Shown: positions 28,608-37,359 of the stretch, piece after piece
Numbering within the stretch: position 1 is the first letter of the stretch
Layout: the number at the start of each line of letters is the position of its first letter
Assembly: GCA_963700885.1 (NCBI GenBank)
Contig: CAVOZJ010000002.1
Location: 416,616 to 480,615 of the forward strand
Reading direction: 5' to 3'
DNA: 64,000 nt
Origin: Anderseniella sp963700885
GTDB lineage: Bacteria; Pseudomonadota; Alphaproteobacteria; Rhizobiales; Aestuariivirgaceae
Position numbers and translations under genes: made by a program
The notes under the pieces: model-generated
The model's input: only the letters and a program-made list of their open reading frames with translations
Databases searched by the model: none
What the model was told of the DNA's origin: nothing

Positions 28608-29927
28608 TTATTTATCAAAAACCGGAGAACTCTCAAGTTTTTGCCGGCACCGGGTGGCTGCATTGTCAGGCAGCGTGCTGATGTCATCATAAGTGATGGT
28701 AGTTCCATGCGGCACCGGGCGGACAAGGCTAACGCCATGCGCCAGACCGATGGGCAGGGCACGCGAACGGTGTGACGCCTCGGCAGGCATCAGCTTGCCC
28801 CAGGCCATGTATCCTCCTTCTCCATCCAGTCTATCACCTGGAACGAGGTCACTTTTGGCGACAGCTACAGCATCGCCACGCCACCCGGCAGTGGTTCCTG
28901 TTGGTTCACCGCGAATTGCGGCATTTACAGCTGAAACTCCCAGTTCCAGGCCAATAAGATGATATGGCCGATAAAGGGCTGCATAGTAGCCCGACTGGTC
29001 AGTTTTCAGTCCATACTGCAAAAAACAGTCGCGGGCGTACTGGTTGGGCGCCTTGAAAACTGCATACACACCCCACCTCAGGTGATTGTGCATCTCGGCA
29101 GTCTCACCGCGATGTTGTGAAGCAATCACTTCAACAAACCCCTCTCCATCAAGCATACCGCCTGCGTCTGCCGGGATAAGCATGTTTTGCAGGTTGTCGA
29201 AATCGACTGCCGGAAATTTCAATCCGTCGGCAGGAGCATCAAGACCGGTGGCGTTGGCGATTGCAGCCATTTCTATGGCAGATTTTGTGCCGTCCAGAAA
29301 CGAATTGAACATCTGCGAGTTCATGCCTGCGGAGGCCGCCTGTTCAGGTGAAAGACCATAGTGTGTCCAGACGTTATCTGGTGTGACGTCGTGAAATTCG
29401 GGCTGATAGCGTGTGCCCTTGCCGGCACAGACGACTTCTAGACCACAGGTTCTCGCCCAATCGACTATCTCGCAAACCAAAGCCGGTTGATCGCCGGAAG
29501 CCATTGAATACACGGTGCCGGCCGTGCGATGGGCGGCAGCAAGAACAGGGCCTGCCAGCACATCAGCTTCCACATTGACCATTACAATGTGTTTGCCGTG
29601 TTCGGCTGCCGCGAGAGCATGAGCACAACCGGCAGCAGGTGACCCGGTAACCTCCATAACCACTTCAACAGACGGATCGGCAATCAGATCCATACCGTCA
29701 TCGGTGAATCTCGTTTGGGCAATCAGGTCTTCCTGCCAGCCAACATTACGACACGCTGCGCGTGCGCGATCAGGATCCAGATCTGCAATTACTGCAACCG
29801 ACAGGTGCGGTGAAAACGGCACCTGATTGAGAAACATCGACCCGAACTTGCCTGCCCCGATTACGCCAACCCGTACCGGTCCGAGTTTGGCAATCCTGTT
29901 GGCAAGAATTACTGGAAGTTGCTGCAT
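28608..29927 (-). CDS. Rossmann-fold dehydrogenase-like protein with C-terminal SAF domain
   Basis: A 439-aa protein. The N-terminal 150 residues are an NAD(P)-binding domain (VRVGVIGAGKFGSMF, VEVVMEVTGSPAAG) of the homoserine-dehydrogenase/Gfo-Idh style. The middle contains GKGTRYQPEFHDVTPDNVW, and the C-terminal ~80 residues (DLVPGDRLDGEGG, LPIGLAHGVSLVRPVPHG) look like a SAF domain, found in sialate synthases, altronate dehydratase and FlgA. This combination is known in uncharacterised sugar-acid catabolic oxidoreductases. The substrate is unknown. A FAD-dependent monooxygenase lies next on the same strand upstream, 140 nt away. Confidence 0.78.
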   Translation of the reverse strand: MQQLPVILANRIAKLGPVRVGVIGAGKFGSMFLNQVPFSPHLSVAVIADLDPDRARAACRNVGWQEDLIAQTRFTDDGMDLIADPSVEVVMEVTGSPAAGCAHALAAAEHGKHIVMVNVEADVLAGPVLAAAHRTAGTVYSMASGDQPALVCEIVDWARTCGLEVVCAGKGTRYQPEFHDVTPDNVWTHYGLSPEQAASAGMNSQMFNSFLDGTKSAIEMAAIANATGLDAPADGLKFPAVDFDNLQNMLIPADAGGMLDGEGFVEVIASQHRGETAEMHNHLRWGVYAVFKAPNQYARDCFLQYGLKTDQSGYYAALYRPYHLIGLELGVSAVNAAIRGEPTGTTAGWRGDAVAVAKSDLVPGDRLDGEGGYMAWGKLMPAEASHRSRALPIGLAHGVSLVRPVPHGTTITYDDISTLPDNAATRCRQKLESSPVFDK

Positions 29928-30065
29928 TTGGGAAACCTCTCACGGATAACCTGAAATCCCCGGGGTCAGGCGCCCCGGTACAATGGCCATATTGCGGCCT
30001 GTCGTACAATAGCAAGGAATGGATTTCGGCTATTCCGGGACAAACCGCATCATTTGCAAAAGCCG

Positions 30066-31241
30066 CTACGCCGGTGAATCATGATATGGATGAGTTGCAT
30101 ATATCCAGGCAAGCCGTTGCAGCTGTACCGAGCCGGGCAGAGATCTCAAGGTAAGATTGCGCACCTGGGCCATTGAACCCCGCAAGTGGTAAATTCGGGC
30201 ATTGCGACGGGACTCCTCGATGATACGGGTAGTGCGAGGCTGGCGCTGCGATTCATAGCGCGAAATGGCCCGCCTTACATTTTCCCCGTCGCCAATGCAG
30301 CTAGCCAGGCAAGCAGCATCTTCCAGGGCCATGGCGGCACCCTGAGCAAGATAGGGAAGGGATGCGTGTGCTGCATCGCCGACCAAAACACAATTCTGCC
30401 TGCTCCACGGTGTGAACGGGTTAAGGTCGACCCCTGCCCAGGCAAGCCAGCTTTCCGGCAGCGACAGTACATTGCGCAGGGCACTGGTTGCGCCTGGTAC
30501 AGCCGCCAGCAGATCATCACGGTTTGCGATATTGTTCCAGCCTGACTGGTTTGCCGGTTGTTCCGCACTGGCCACGATGTTGAGGCGGCGACCTCCCGAC
30601 ACCAGGTAGTGCACGACATGAGCCCCCGGCGCCAGCCACAGATAAACCGCATCCGGATCAAGGTCTGCAGGCAATGCGCTGGCAGGAGCCAGTGCGCGGT
30701 ACATCGTTTCACCACTCAGGCGCGGGTCGTTTCCAGGGGCAATCTGACTTCGAAGCGGAGACCGGAACCCGTCTGCGGCAATCACCAGGTCAGAGTCATG
30801 GACCTCTCCGGATGCGGTTTTCAGACGCGCGTTCCCGCCCGGTTCAAGCCCGGCTATCCGGCAGTTGTTGACCAGTTTGATGTTGTCGTTGCCGGAGACC
30901 GCCTGCGCCAGGCAACTGATCAGGTCGGCGCGATGGGCAACCCGGTAGGGGCTGCCGAATTTTTTCGCAAAACTGTCTCCCAACTCCAGCGTCGATAGCT
31001 GTTTGCCGCTGATGGCATCGCAAATTCGGATGCGCGCCGGGGCACAACAGTGTTTTTCAAGCGCTTCCCATACTCCGAAATCCTTGAGAACTCGAACAGC
31101 GTTTGGCCCCAACTGCAGGCCGGCACCGATTGTTTCAAGGCGGGCGGCCTGCTCAAATATTGTAGCCGAGTGGCCGTTTTTACCAAGTGCGATGGCGCAT
31201 GCCAATCCGGCGATACCGGCCCCGGCGATTGAAATATGCAA
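30066..31241 (-). CDS. FAD-dependent monooxygenase (salicylate hydroxylase-like)
   Basis: A 391-aa group A flavoprotein hydroxylase. GAGIAGLACAIALGKNG is the ADP-binding GxGxxG loop near the N-terminus, a central DLVIAADGFRSPLR is the DG motif, and CVLVGDAAHASLPYLAQG is the GD motif that contacts the FAD ribityl chain. Enzymes of this class add one oxygen to aromatic or heteroaromatic rings using NAD(P)H. The particular substrate is not predictable. It is divergent from the aminotransferase gene. Confidence 0.88.
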   Translation of the reverse strand: MHISIAGAGIAGLACAIALGKNGHSATIFEQAARLETIGAGLQLGPNAVRVLKDFGVWEALEKHCCAPARIRICDAISGKQLSTLELGDSFAKKFGSPYRVAHRADLISCLAQAVSGNDNIKLVNNCRIAGLEPGGNARLKTASGEVHDSDLVIAADGFRSPLRSQIAPGNDPRLSGETMYRALAPASALPADLDPDAVYLWLAPGAHVVHYLVSGGRRLNIVASAEQPANQSGWNNIANRDDLLAAVPGATSALRNVLSLPESWLAWAGVDLNPFTPWSRQNCVLVGDAAHASLPYLAQGAAMALEDAACLASCIGDGENVRRAISRYESQRQPRTTRIIEESRRNARIYHLRGSMAQVRNLTLRSLPGSVQLQRLAWIYATHPYHDSPA

Positions 31242-31371
31242 CTCAGGATTCCTTAACTGCCGAAGTGGTCTGAAAACGTTACTTTGCCCTTGCGATACAA
31301 AAAAGGCAGGACTAGGGTCCGCGCCGGTCAGTCACCGCCAACAACACATAAAATTTCGAGGAGTCACTCCA

Positions 31372-32574
31372 ATGGGTTTCATCGCAGACTCGCTTGCACG
31401 TATTCAACCGTCGGCTACGATTGCGATTTCAACAAAAGCAATGGAACTCAAGGCGGAAGGCCGGGATATCATCGGATTATCGGCCGGTGAGCCTGATTTT
31501 GACACACCGGACAACATCAAGGAAGCCGCAATTAAGGCTATCCGGGAGGGCCGCACCAAATATACGCCGGTCGATGGAGTGCCTGAGTTGAAGCAGGCAA
31601 TCTGTGCAAAGTTCAAGCGTGACAACGGTCTTGCCTATGAACCATCGCAGATATCGGTCGGGACGGGTGGCAAACAGGTTCTGTTCAATGCGTTGCTGGC
31701 TACGCTGAACCCGGGCGATGAAGTGATTGTGCCAACACCCTATTGGGTGAGCTATCCCGATATAGTCCTGTTGGGCGGAGGCAGGCCGGTGTTTGCTGAA
31801 ACAACCCTGGACAATGGATTCAAGCTTCAGGCAGCTGCTCTGGAGGCGGCAATTACGCCGAAAACCAAATGGCTGGTCTTCAATTCACCGTCGAACCCGT
31901 CGGGCGCGGCTTACAGTCATGCTGAGTTAAAGGCACTGACAGATGTATTATTGCGGCATCCGCAGGTGTGGATACTGACGGATGATATGTACGAGCATCT
32001 GGTTTATGATGATTTCAAATTCGTGACGCCTGCGCAGGTTGAACCTGCGTTGCTCGACCGTACCCTGACGATGAACGGTGTATCGAAGGCCTATGCGATG
32101 ACCGGGTGGCGTATCGGTTATGCCGCCGGTCCGGCGATGCTCATCAACGCGATGCGCAAACTGCAGTCACAGTCCACTTCCAACCCGTGTTCGATTTCCC
32201 AGTGGGCAGCAGTTGAAGCGCTGAACGGACCACAGGATTTCATTGCCAGCAACAATGAAAAGTTCAAGGGCCGACGGGACCTGGTGGTTTCAATGCTAAA
32301 TCAGGCGAACGGATTGTCTTGCCCGACACCGGAAGGTGCGTTTTACGTGTATCCGTGCTGCGAGGGACTGATCGGTAAAACATCACCGTCTGGCCGGTTG
32401 ATCAAGAATGACGAGGATTTTGTGACCACTCTGCTGGCCGAAGAAGGGGTTGCGGCCGTGCATGGAGCAGCATTTGGCCTGGAACCTTTTTTCCGGGTTT
32501 CGTATGCGACCTCCAATGAAGCGCTGGAAGACGCCTGCGAACGAATTCAGCGCTTCTGCAACAATCTGAAATAG
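31372..32574 (+). CDS. aspC: Aspartate-type pyridoxal-phosphate aminotransferase
   Basis: A 400-aa class I/II aminotransferase. It starts at ATG 31372 after a CGAGGAG site. Family motifs: SAGEPDFDTPDNIKEAA, YWVSYPDIV, VFNSPSNPSGAAYS, DDMYEHLVYDDF and the Schiff-base Lys in NGVSKAYAMTGWRIGY. This is the class Ib aspartate/prephenate aminotransferase found across Alphaproteobacteria, moving amino groups between aspartate and 2-oxoglutarate. The earlier open frame from 31003 covers the divergent monooxygenase and is not part of the gene. Confidence 0.92.
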   Translation: MGFIADSLARIQPSATIAISTKAMELKAEGRDIIGLSAGEPDFDTPDNIKEAAIKAIREGRTKYTPVDGVPELKQAICAKFKRDNGLAYEPSQISVGTGGKQVLFNALLATLNPGDEVIVPTPYWVSYPDIVLLGGGRPVFAETTLDNGFKLQAAALEAAITPKTKWLVFNSPSNPSGAAYSHAELKALTDVLLRHPQVWILTDDMYEHLVYDDFKFVTPAQVEPALLDRTLTMNGVSKAYAMTGWRIGYAAGPAMLINAMRKLQSQSTSNPCSISQWAAVEALNGPQDFIASNNEKFKGRRDLVVSMLNQANGLSCPTPEGAFYVYPCCEGLIGKTSPSGRLIKNDEDFVTTLLAEEGVAAVHGAAFGLEPFFRVSYATSNEALEDACERIQRFCNNLK

Positions 32575-33096
32575 CAGGGTCCGACAATCGCCAGATCAGT
32601 TACAATTTTGTCGAAATAGTAATTGGATTTGTTACCCGCGACGGCTACTGAATGGCCATTCGCCCGGGACGGCGATTTGGGAACCCGGTTGCGTGTCGAC
32701 GTCGTCACGCAGCCGGGCCCCACCGTTTCTTGCATGGTAAGTTCACATGAAACGGTTGCATCAACTTTGGCTGTGACACTTGAAATCGCTGCCGGTTCTC
32801 CGGCGCAGGCATCTGCGGATGGTTTTGGGAATCAACATTGGTTCCCTGGAGTGCATCGTTAATGGTGGTATTGGCCTGATCATCACCTCGTCCAAGGTTA
32901 TGGGCAGTGTCTAAAGATCAACAACAGGTCGCGATGACGTCTATACCGGCAAACCAAAGAAGTTTTGCCGTGATAACGGCTGATCGCATTCCCCTGACGA
33001 AGGAGTGATTTGGCAAGCTTGGCAGGTGGGGCTAGCTTGGCAGGAAGGAGTGCCTGTTACAGGCTGCCTATTCGTTTATTGCAGGAGTGCTTGTAA
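32575..33096. other. 522-bp intergenic region between the aminotransferase and msrP
   Basis: Short frames exist on both strands but none has a ribosome-binding site or recognisable protein. Near the right end, AGCTTGGCAGG occurs twice (33016-33026 and 33034-33044), an 18-bp period, about 50 bp before msrP. The first copy overlaps CAAGCTTG, a small palindrome. It may be part of the msrP promoter region. Confidence 0.4.
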
Positions 33097-34077
33097 ATGC
33101 TGATCAAGACAATCCACAACTGGCAAATTCCAGAGTCGCGAACAACGTCTGAACGGGTGTTTCTGAATCGCCGAAAGTTTGTTGCTGCGGCAGGTTTTTC
33201 CGCTATGGGTCTTGCTGCGGGTATACGCCCCGGCTTTGCCGGTGATAATCCCACGGCATCGTTGTATCCAGCCAAGATCAACCCTGCTTATGCAGATGCA
33301 GGGCGCAAGATTACGCCGGAAGCAATCAACACCACCTACAACAATTTCTATGAGTTTGGTACCTCCAAGCGGATTGCGAAGGCAGCTGAGGCACTGGTTG
33401 TCAGACCGTGGGAAATCGCTTTCGAAGGCGAGATTGAGACCCCGTTCAAGATGCAGTTCGATGATCTGATCAAGAAGGTGCAGCTAGAAGACAGAGTTTA
33501 CAGGCACCGTTGCGTGGAAGCATGGTCAATGACGGTTCCGTGGAGCGGATTTACGCTCACGCAACTTGTCGAACTTGCCAGGCCAAACAGCAACGCCAAA
33601 TTTGTAAAGTTTGAAACTTTCAATAATCCCGAAATTGCACCAGGCCAGAAGCCAAGTCTGTTTGGTAGCAGTTATCCATGGCCTTACTCTGAGGCAGTGA
33701 CCATGGCAGAGGCCGGTAACGACCTTGCCTTTATGGTAACAGGCGCATACGGCAAACCACTTGCCAAATCCATGGGCGCACCCATTCGTTTACACCTGCC
33801 CTGGAAGTATGGTTTCAAATCCGCCAAGTCGATCAACCGGATTACATTCACATCTGAAAGACCCAAGAGTTTCTGGGAAGTGCTTGGCCCGAGCGAATAC
33901 GGGTTCTGGGCCAACGTAAATCCGGAAATTTCCCATCCACGCTGGAGCCAGGCAAGCGAACGTGACCTGGAAACAGGGCAGAAGATTCCGACCATAATTT
34001 ACAACGGATACGGTGAGCAGGTTGCGTCACTTTATGATGGTATGAAGACTGAACTTGGTGCAGCGCTGTTCCGTTAA
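33097..34077 (+). CDS. msrP: Protein-methionine-sulfoxide reductase catalytic subunit MsrP (YedY)
   Basis: A 326-aa periplasmic molybdoenzyme that repairs methionine sulfoxide in envelope proteins. A Tat motif (LNRRKFVAAAGFSAMG) is followed by the sulfite-oxidase fold. The Mo-ligand Cys is in YRHRCVEAWSMTVPW, and PLAKSMGAPIRLHLPWKYGFK is the family C-terminal block. It needs molybdopterin cofactor and normally the heme protein MsrQ in the membrane. No msrQ follows it here. A double hairpin terminator lies directly downstream. modABC at 43.7 kb would support the cofactor. Confidence 0.93.
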   Translation: MLIKTIHNWQIPESRTTSERVFLNRRKFVAAAGFSAMGLAAGIRPGFAGDNPTASLYPAKINPAYADAGRKITPEAINTTYNNFYEFGTSKRIAKAAEALVVRPWEIAFEGEIETPFKMQFDDLIKKVQLEDRVYRHRCVEAWSMTVPWSGFTLTQLVELARPNSNAKFVKFETFNNPEIAPGQKPSLFGSSYPWPYSEAVTMAEAGNDLAFMVTGAYGKPLAKSMGAPIRLHLPWKYGFKSAKSINRITFTSERPKSFWEVLGPSEYGFWANVNPEISHPRWSQASERDLETGQKIPTIIYNGYGEQVASLYDGMKTELGAALFR

Positions 34078-34083
34078 GACAGG

Positions 34084-34134
34084 CCCTGAATATTTCAGGG
34101 GCCAGACACCCGGGTGGAGAGTGTGTCTGGCCCC
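34084..34134 (+). terminator. Double hairpin after msrP
   Basis: CCCTGAA/TTCAGGG (34084-34100) is followed by a perfect 12-bp stem, GGGGCCAGACAC at 34098-34109 with GTGTCTGGCCCC at 34123-34134. The two stems share three bases, so they would compete. No long T tract follows (ATTGTC), so strength is uncertain. Confidence 0.6.
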
Positions 34135-34356
34135 ATTGTCGTCAAATGCCTGATGAATACGCCGACGGGCATCTGTTGTTGCCTCGCGCCCCGACAAATC
34201 TCTTCAGACCCACGGCTATTCGTTAATGAGGGAGTAAACTAGCCGCTGACAATCCAAGGCTCACATGGATGAACCATCAAGGGCAATCCGAGTATTGGGA
34301 ATGTATGTCATGCGGTTAACGCATATCAAACAGGACGAAGTAGCCTTACGAAAACG

Positions 34357-35274
34357 TCAAAATTTCCACTGACGCGCCTTTGAAACCACAAAATCCCGAA
34401 AAACCGCTATTCTTTTAGAGTTTCGCATTTCTTCTGGATAAACAAAGTAGGTGTCTATACCCGGCGGCTCCTCACCAAGGGCAATGCGGATGAGTGGTGA
34501 ATTGTCCCCGACAATATAGTCCGGCAGGACGCCGATACCCAGTCCTGATTCCACGGCGCGGCGCAGACCATAGATGGAATTGATCAGAAAACTTGACTCG
34601 CGTGGTGTTTCTCCCTCACCGCGTCCTGCCCGAAGCAACCATCCCAAATCAGTCATGAAGGTCGGCGCCGGCCCGAATGCCAGTATCTTGTGATTGTCGA
34701 GTTCCTCGGCTTCCTGCGGCATGCCATTGGACTGTACATAGTCTGGCGATGCATAGGCGTGATTGTGGACAGTAAACAACTTGCGCTGAATCAGATCAGG
34801 TTGAGTTGGACGTCGCAGGCGGATGGCCACATCAGCTTCACGCATACCCAGGTCAAGTTCTTCGTCCGTGAGAATGAGTTCAACTCTGATTTGCGGATAA
34901 AGCTCGATGAATTCCTGCAAGCGTGGCGTCAGCCAGATGGTACCAAGGCCCACGGTGGTTGAAATCCGCAGATCACCGGTCGGCTTGTCACGGCTGTCAG
35001 TCAGTCGTGTGCGCGCCGCGGACAGTTTGGTGAACACATCATGAGCCGTGCGATACAGCATTTCACCCTGTTCAGTCAGGATCAATCCGCGAGCATGACG
35101 ATGAAAAAGAGTAACGTTCAGTTCCGACTCCAGCGCGGATATCTGACGGCTCACGGCTGACTGTGAAAGATTGAGGTCGTGGCCGGCATGGGTAAAGCTT
35201 CCGGCTTCCGCCACAGCATGGAAAATGCGCAACTTGTCCCAGTCAAAATTGTTGTCCCGGTTCGAAAATGGCAT
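34357..35274 (-). CDS. LysR-family transcriptional regulator
   Basis: A 305-aa LTTR. The N-terminal winged helix-turn-helix reads LRIFHAVAEAGSFTHAG then LNLSQSAVSRQISALE. The C-terminal two-lobe effector domain follows (GDLRISTTVGLG, VESGLGIGVLPDYIV). It begins 18 nt after trxB on the same strand; trxB-LysR pairing is frequent in Alphaproteobacteria. The effector and targets are unknown. Confidence 0.92.
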   Translation of the reverse strand: MPFSNRDNNFDWDKLRIFHAVAEAGSFTHAGHDLNLSQSAVSRQISALESELNVTLFHRHARGLILTEQGEMLYRTAHDVFTKLSAARTRLTDSRDKPTGDLRISTTVGLGTIWLTPRLQEFIELYPQIRVELILTDEELDLGMREADVAIRLRRPTQPDLIQRKLFTVHNHAYASPDYVQSNGMPQEAEELDNHKILAFGPAPTFMTDLGWLLRAGRGEGETPRESSFLINSIYGLRRAVESGLGIGVLPDYIVGDNSPLIRIALGEEPPGIDTYFVYPEEMRNSKRIAVFRDFVVSKARQWKF

Positions 35275-35291
35275 GCAAATCTGGCCCTGTT

Positions 35292-36258
35292 CTACTCGGC
35301 TGCCTGCGAGGCGCCGATGCCCGCTTCAGCCAGAAATTTTTCGGCCTCGAGTGCGGCCATGCAGCCCATTCCGGCAGCGGTAACTGCCTGGCGATAAGTG
35401 TCATCAGTGACATCGCCGGCAGCATAAACCCCAGGGATAGCCGTGGCGGTAGAATCAGGTTGCGTGATCAGGTAGCCACCATTCTTCATCTCAAGCTTGT
35501 CCTTGAACAACTCAGTGGCCGGCTTGTGGCCGATGGCAATGAAAATTCCGTCACAGGGCAAATCTTCAACGGCATCTGTCTTCACGTTGCGAAGCCGCGC
35601 AGCCGTAACGCCGGGCGGGTTCTCGTCGCCGATAACCTCATCCAGTTTGGTATCCCACATGACCCTGATCTTCGGATTCTCGAACAATCGATTTTGCAGG
35701 ATACGTTCGGCGCGAAACTCATCGCGACGATGAACTACCACAACCTCAGATGCAAACCTGGTCAAAAACAATGCTTCCTCGACTGCCGTATTACCACCGC
35801 CGACAACCACAACACGCTTGTCACGGTAGAAGAACCCGTCGCACGTTGCACATGCTGATACGCCAAAACCCTTGAATTTCTCTTCAGTGGGCAATCCGAT
35901 CCATTTGGCCTGTGCGCCAGTGCAGATAATCAGGCCATCGCACGTGTACTCCTGGCCGAGAATCGCCTTTCAAACGGAAGGGGCGCTGATCAAGATTGAC
36001 ATCTACAATGTGATCATTGACCAGGTTGGTGCCAACATGCTCTGCCTGTTTCTGCATCTGTTCCATAAGCCATGGGCCCTGAATTGTTTCTGCAAAACCA
36101 GGATAGTTCTCTACGTCGGTGGTAATGGTAAGCTGGCCGCCGGGTTGAATACCGTGGATCAATGTCGGTTCAAGCATGGCACGTGCGGCATAGATGGCCG
36201 CTGTGTAACCGGCAGGGCCTGACCCCAATATTAGCACCCGTGAATGTTGAACGTTCAT
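35292..36258 (-). pseudogene. trxB: Thioredoxin reductase, split by a one-base insertion
   Basis: TrxB is an FAD/NADPH enzyme that keeps thioredoxin reduced. ATG 36258 (MNVQHSRVLILGSGPAGYTAA) starts the FAD-binding half, which reads normally to RPFRLKGDS near 35960. The remainder is in the next frame: the redox motif ACATCDG, the NADPH loop VVVGGGNTAVEEAL and the C-terminal GVYAAGDVTDD. Omitting one C at about 35958 restores the joint GDSGQEY and a 321-aa protein of normal length. Read as is, translation would stop at 35884 with no redox cysteines. The rest is undamaged, so the insertion is recent or an artefact. Confidence 0.9.
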
Positions 36259-36473
36259 AATATCGCCCTCTGGCCCGAATTTGATCCTGCAGAGTGACAT
36301 TGTCTGCTGGCGGTTGCCTGCAATGCGACTTTGACATTTCAGTTTGAGCATTTTTTCGATCAGAAAGCGGCAGATCGAAAAAACGCCAAATGGGGTACCC
36401 TGGGCCCCGTTCTTCAATACAGTCTGACATAGCTATGACGTCACTGCATAGCTTTCAATCTCGCAGTTTACCA

Positions 36474-36524
36474 GATCAGATTTATGACTTTTGGTTGAAA
36501 CAGCCAAAAATCATAAATTTGATC
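36474..36524. other. Long near-perfect inverted repeat (24-nt arms, 3-nt loop)
   Basis: Arms 36474-36497 and 36501-36524 pair with one mismatch and two G-T wobbles around an AAA loop; central parts are ATTTATGA and TCATAAAT. It lies in the intergenic region between greA (stop at 36666) and trxB (start at 36258). It is AT-rich compared with its surroundings and has no T tract in either direction. Confidence 0.7.
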
Positions 36525-36665
36525 GCATCCAAAGTGTTGGAACAACGTTACCGGTTCAAGAGAGCCCATGTTGCTCGCCTCATGACATTTCCGGCTATTG
36601 TGCGAAGAAAAAGCCTCTGCACGCCACCAGATCAATGGCGTGAAGCGGTGGTGATTGAAGAGGTT

Positions 36666-37142
36666 TTACTTGAAGGCGATTTTCAGTATCTCGTAACTCT
36701 TGCCACCGCCAGGTGTCATTACCTCAACACTGTCGCCGGCGGATTTGCCAATAAGCGCACGTGCAATTGGTGAAGAGATAGAAAGTTTTCCGGATTTTAC
36801 ATCGGCTTCAAAGTCTCCCACAATCCGATAGATCGCTTTCTTGTCAGTGTCTTCATCTACAACGGTGACAGTGGCGCCAAACTTGACAGTGTCGCCACCC
36901 AATTTTGAAACGTCTATAATTTCAGCCCGGCTGATCATGTCTTCAAGCTCTGAAACCCGTGCTTCATTCCAGCCTTGCGCTTCCTTGGCAGCATGGTATT
37001 CGGCGTTCTCCGACAGATCGCCATGCGCGCGGGCTGCTTCAATTGCCTTGATGATACGCGGACGTTCAACAGACTTGCGATGCTTCACTTCTTCGGACAT
37101 GGCGGCATGTCCTTCTGCGGTCATGGGAACTTTTTCAACCAT
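36666..37142 (-). CDS. greA: Transcription elongation factor GreA
   Basis: A 158-aa GreA. The N-terminal coiled coil (EEVKHRKSVERPRIIKAI) carries the conserved acidic tip AHGDLSENAEYHAAKEAQ that enters the RNA polymerase secondary channel, and the C-terminal FKBP-like domain ends SSPIARALIGKSAGDSVEV. It stimulates cleavage of backtracked transcripts. It lies about 220 nt downstream of carB and on the same strand. Confidence 0.96.
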   Translation of the reverse strand: MVEKVPMTAEGHAAMSEEVKHRKSVERPRIIKAIEAARAHGDLSENAEYHAAKEAQGWNEARVSELEDMISRAEIIDVSKLGGDTVKFGATVTVVDEDTDKKAIYRIVGDFEADVKSGKLSISSPIARALIGKSAGDSVEVMTPGGGKSYEILKIAFK

Positions 37143-37359
37143 AGGTACGTAATCCAGAATCCAGTTGGCCGCCCAAGCCTCAGAACTCCATGGAAGCCGT
37201 TAAGCTACCAACGCGTTCGTCTGTTGACTGTGTGCGGGAATGTTTCGGTCTGATGTAAATATGCGCAAAACAATAGCGTCCTGCAAGACCTCTTTATAGT
37301 TGATTGTAGTTGGGCAATCCCTGCGGCAGTTTTACTGTCAGGTGATTTGTGCCGGCTCA

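Noticed and set aside
36390..36773. 127-aa open frame on the plus strand between trxB and greA
   Set aside because: It overlaps the 3' end of greA by over 100 nt, runs through the long hairpin at 36474-36524, and has no recognisable protein features.
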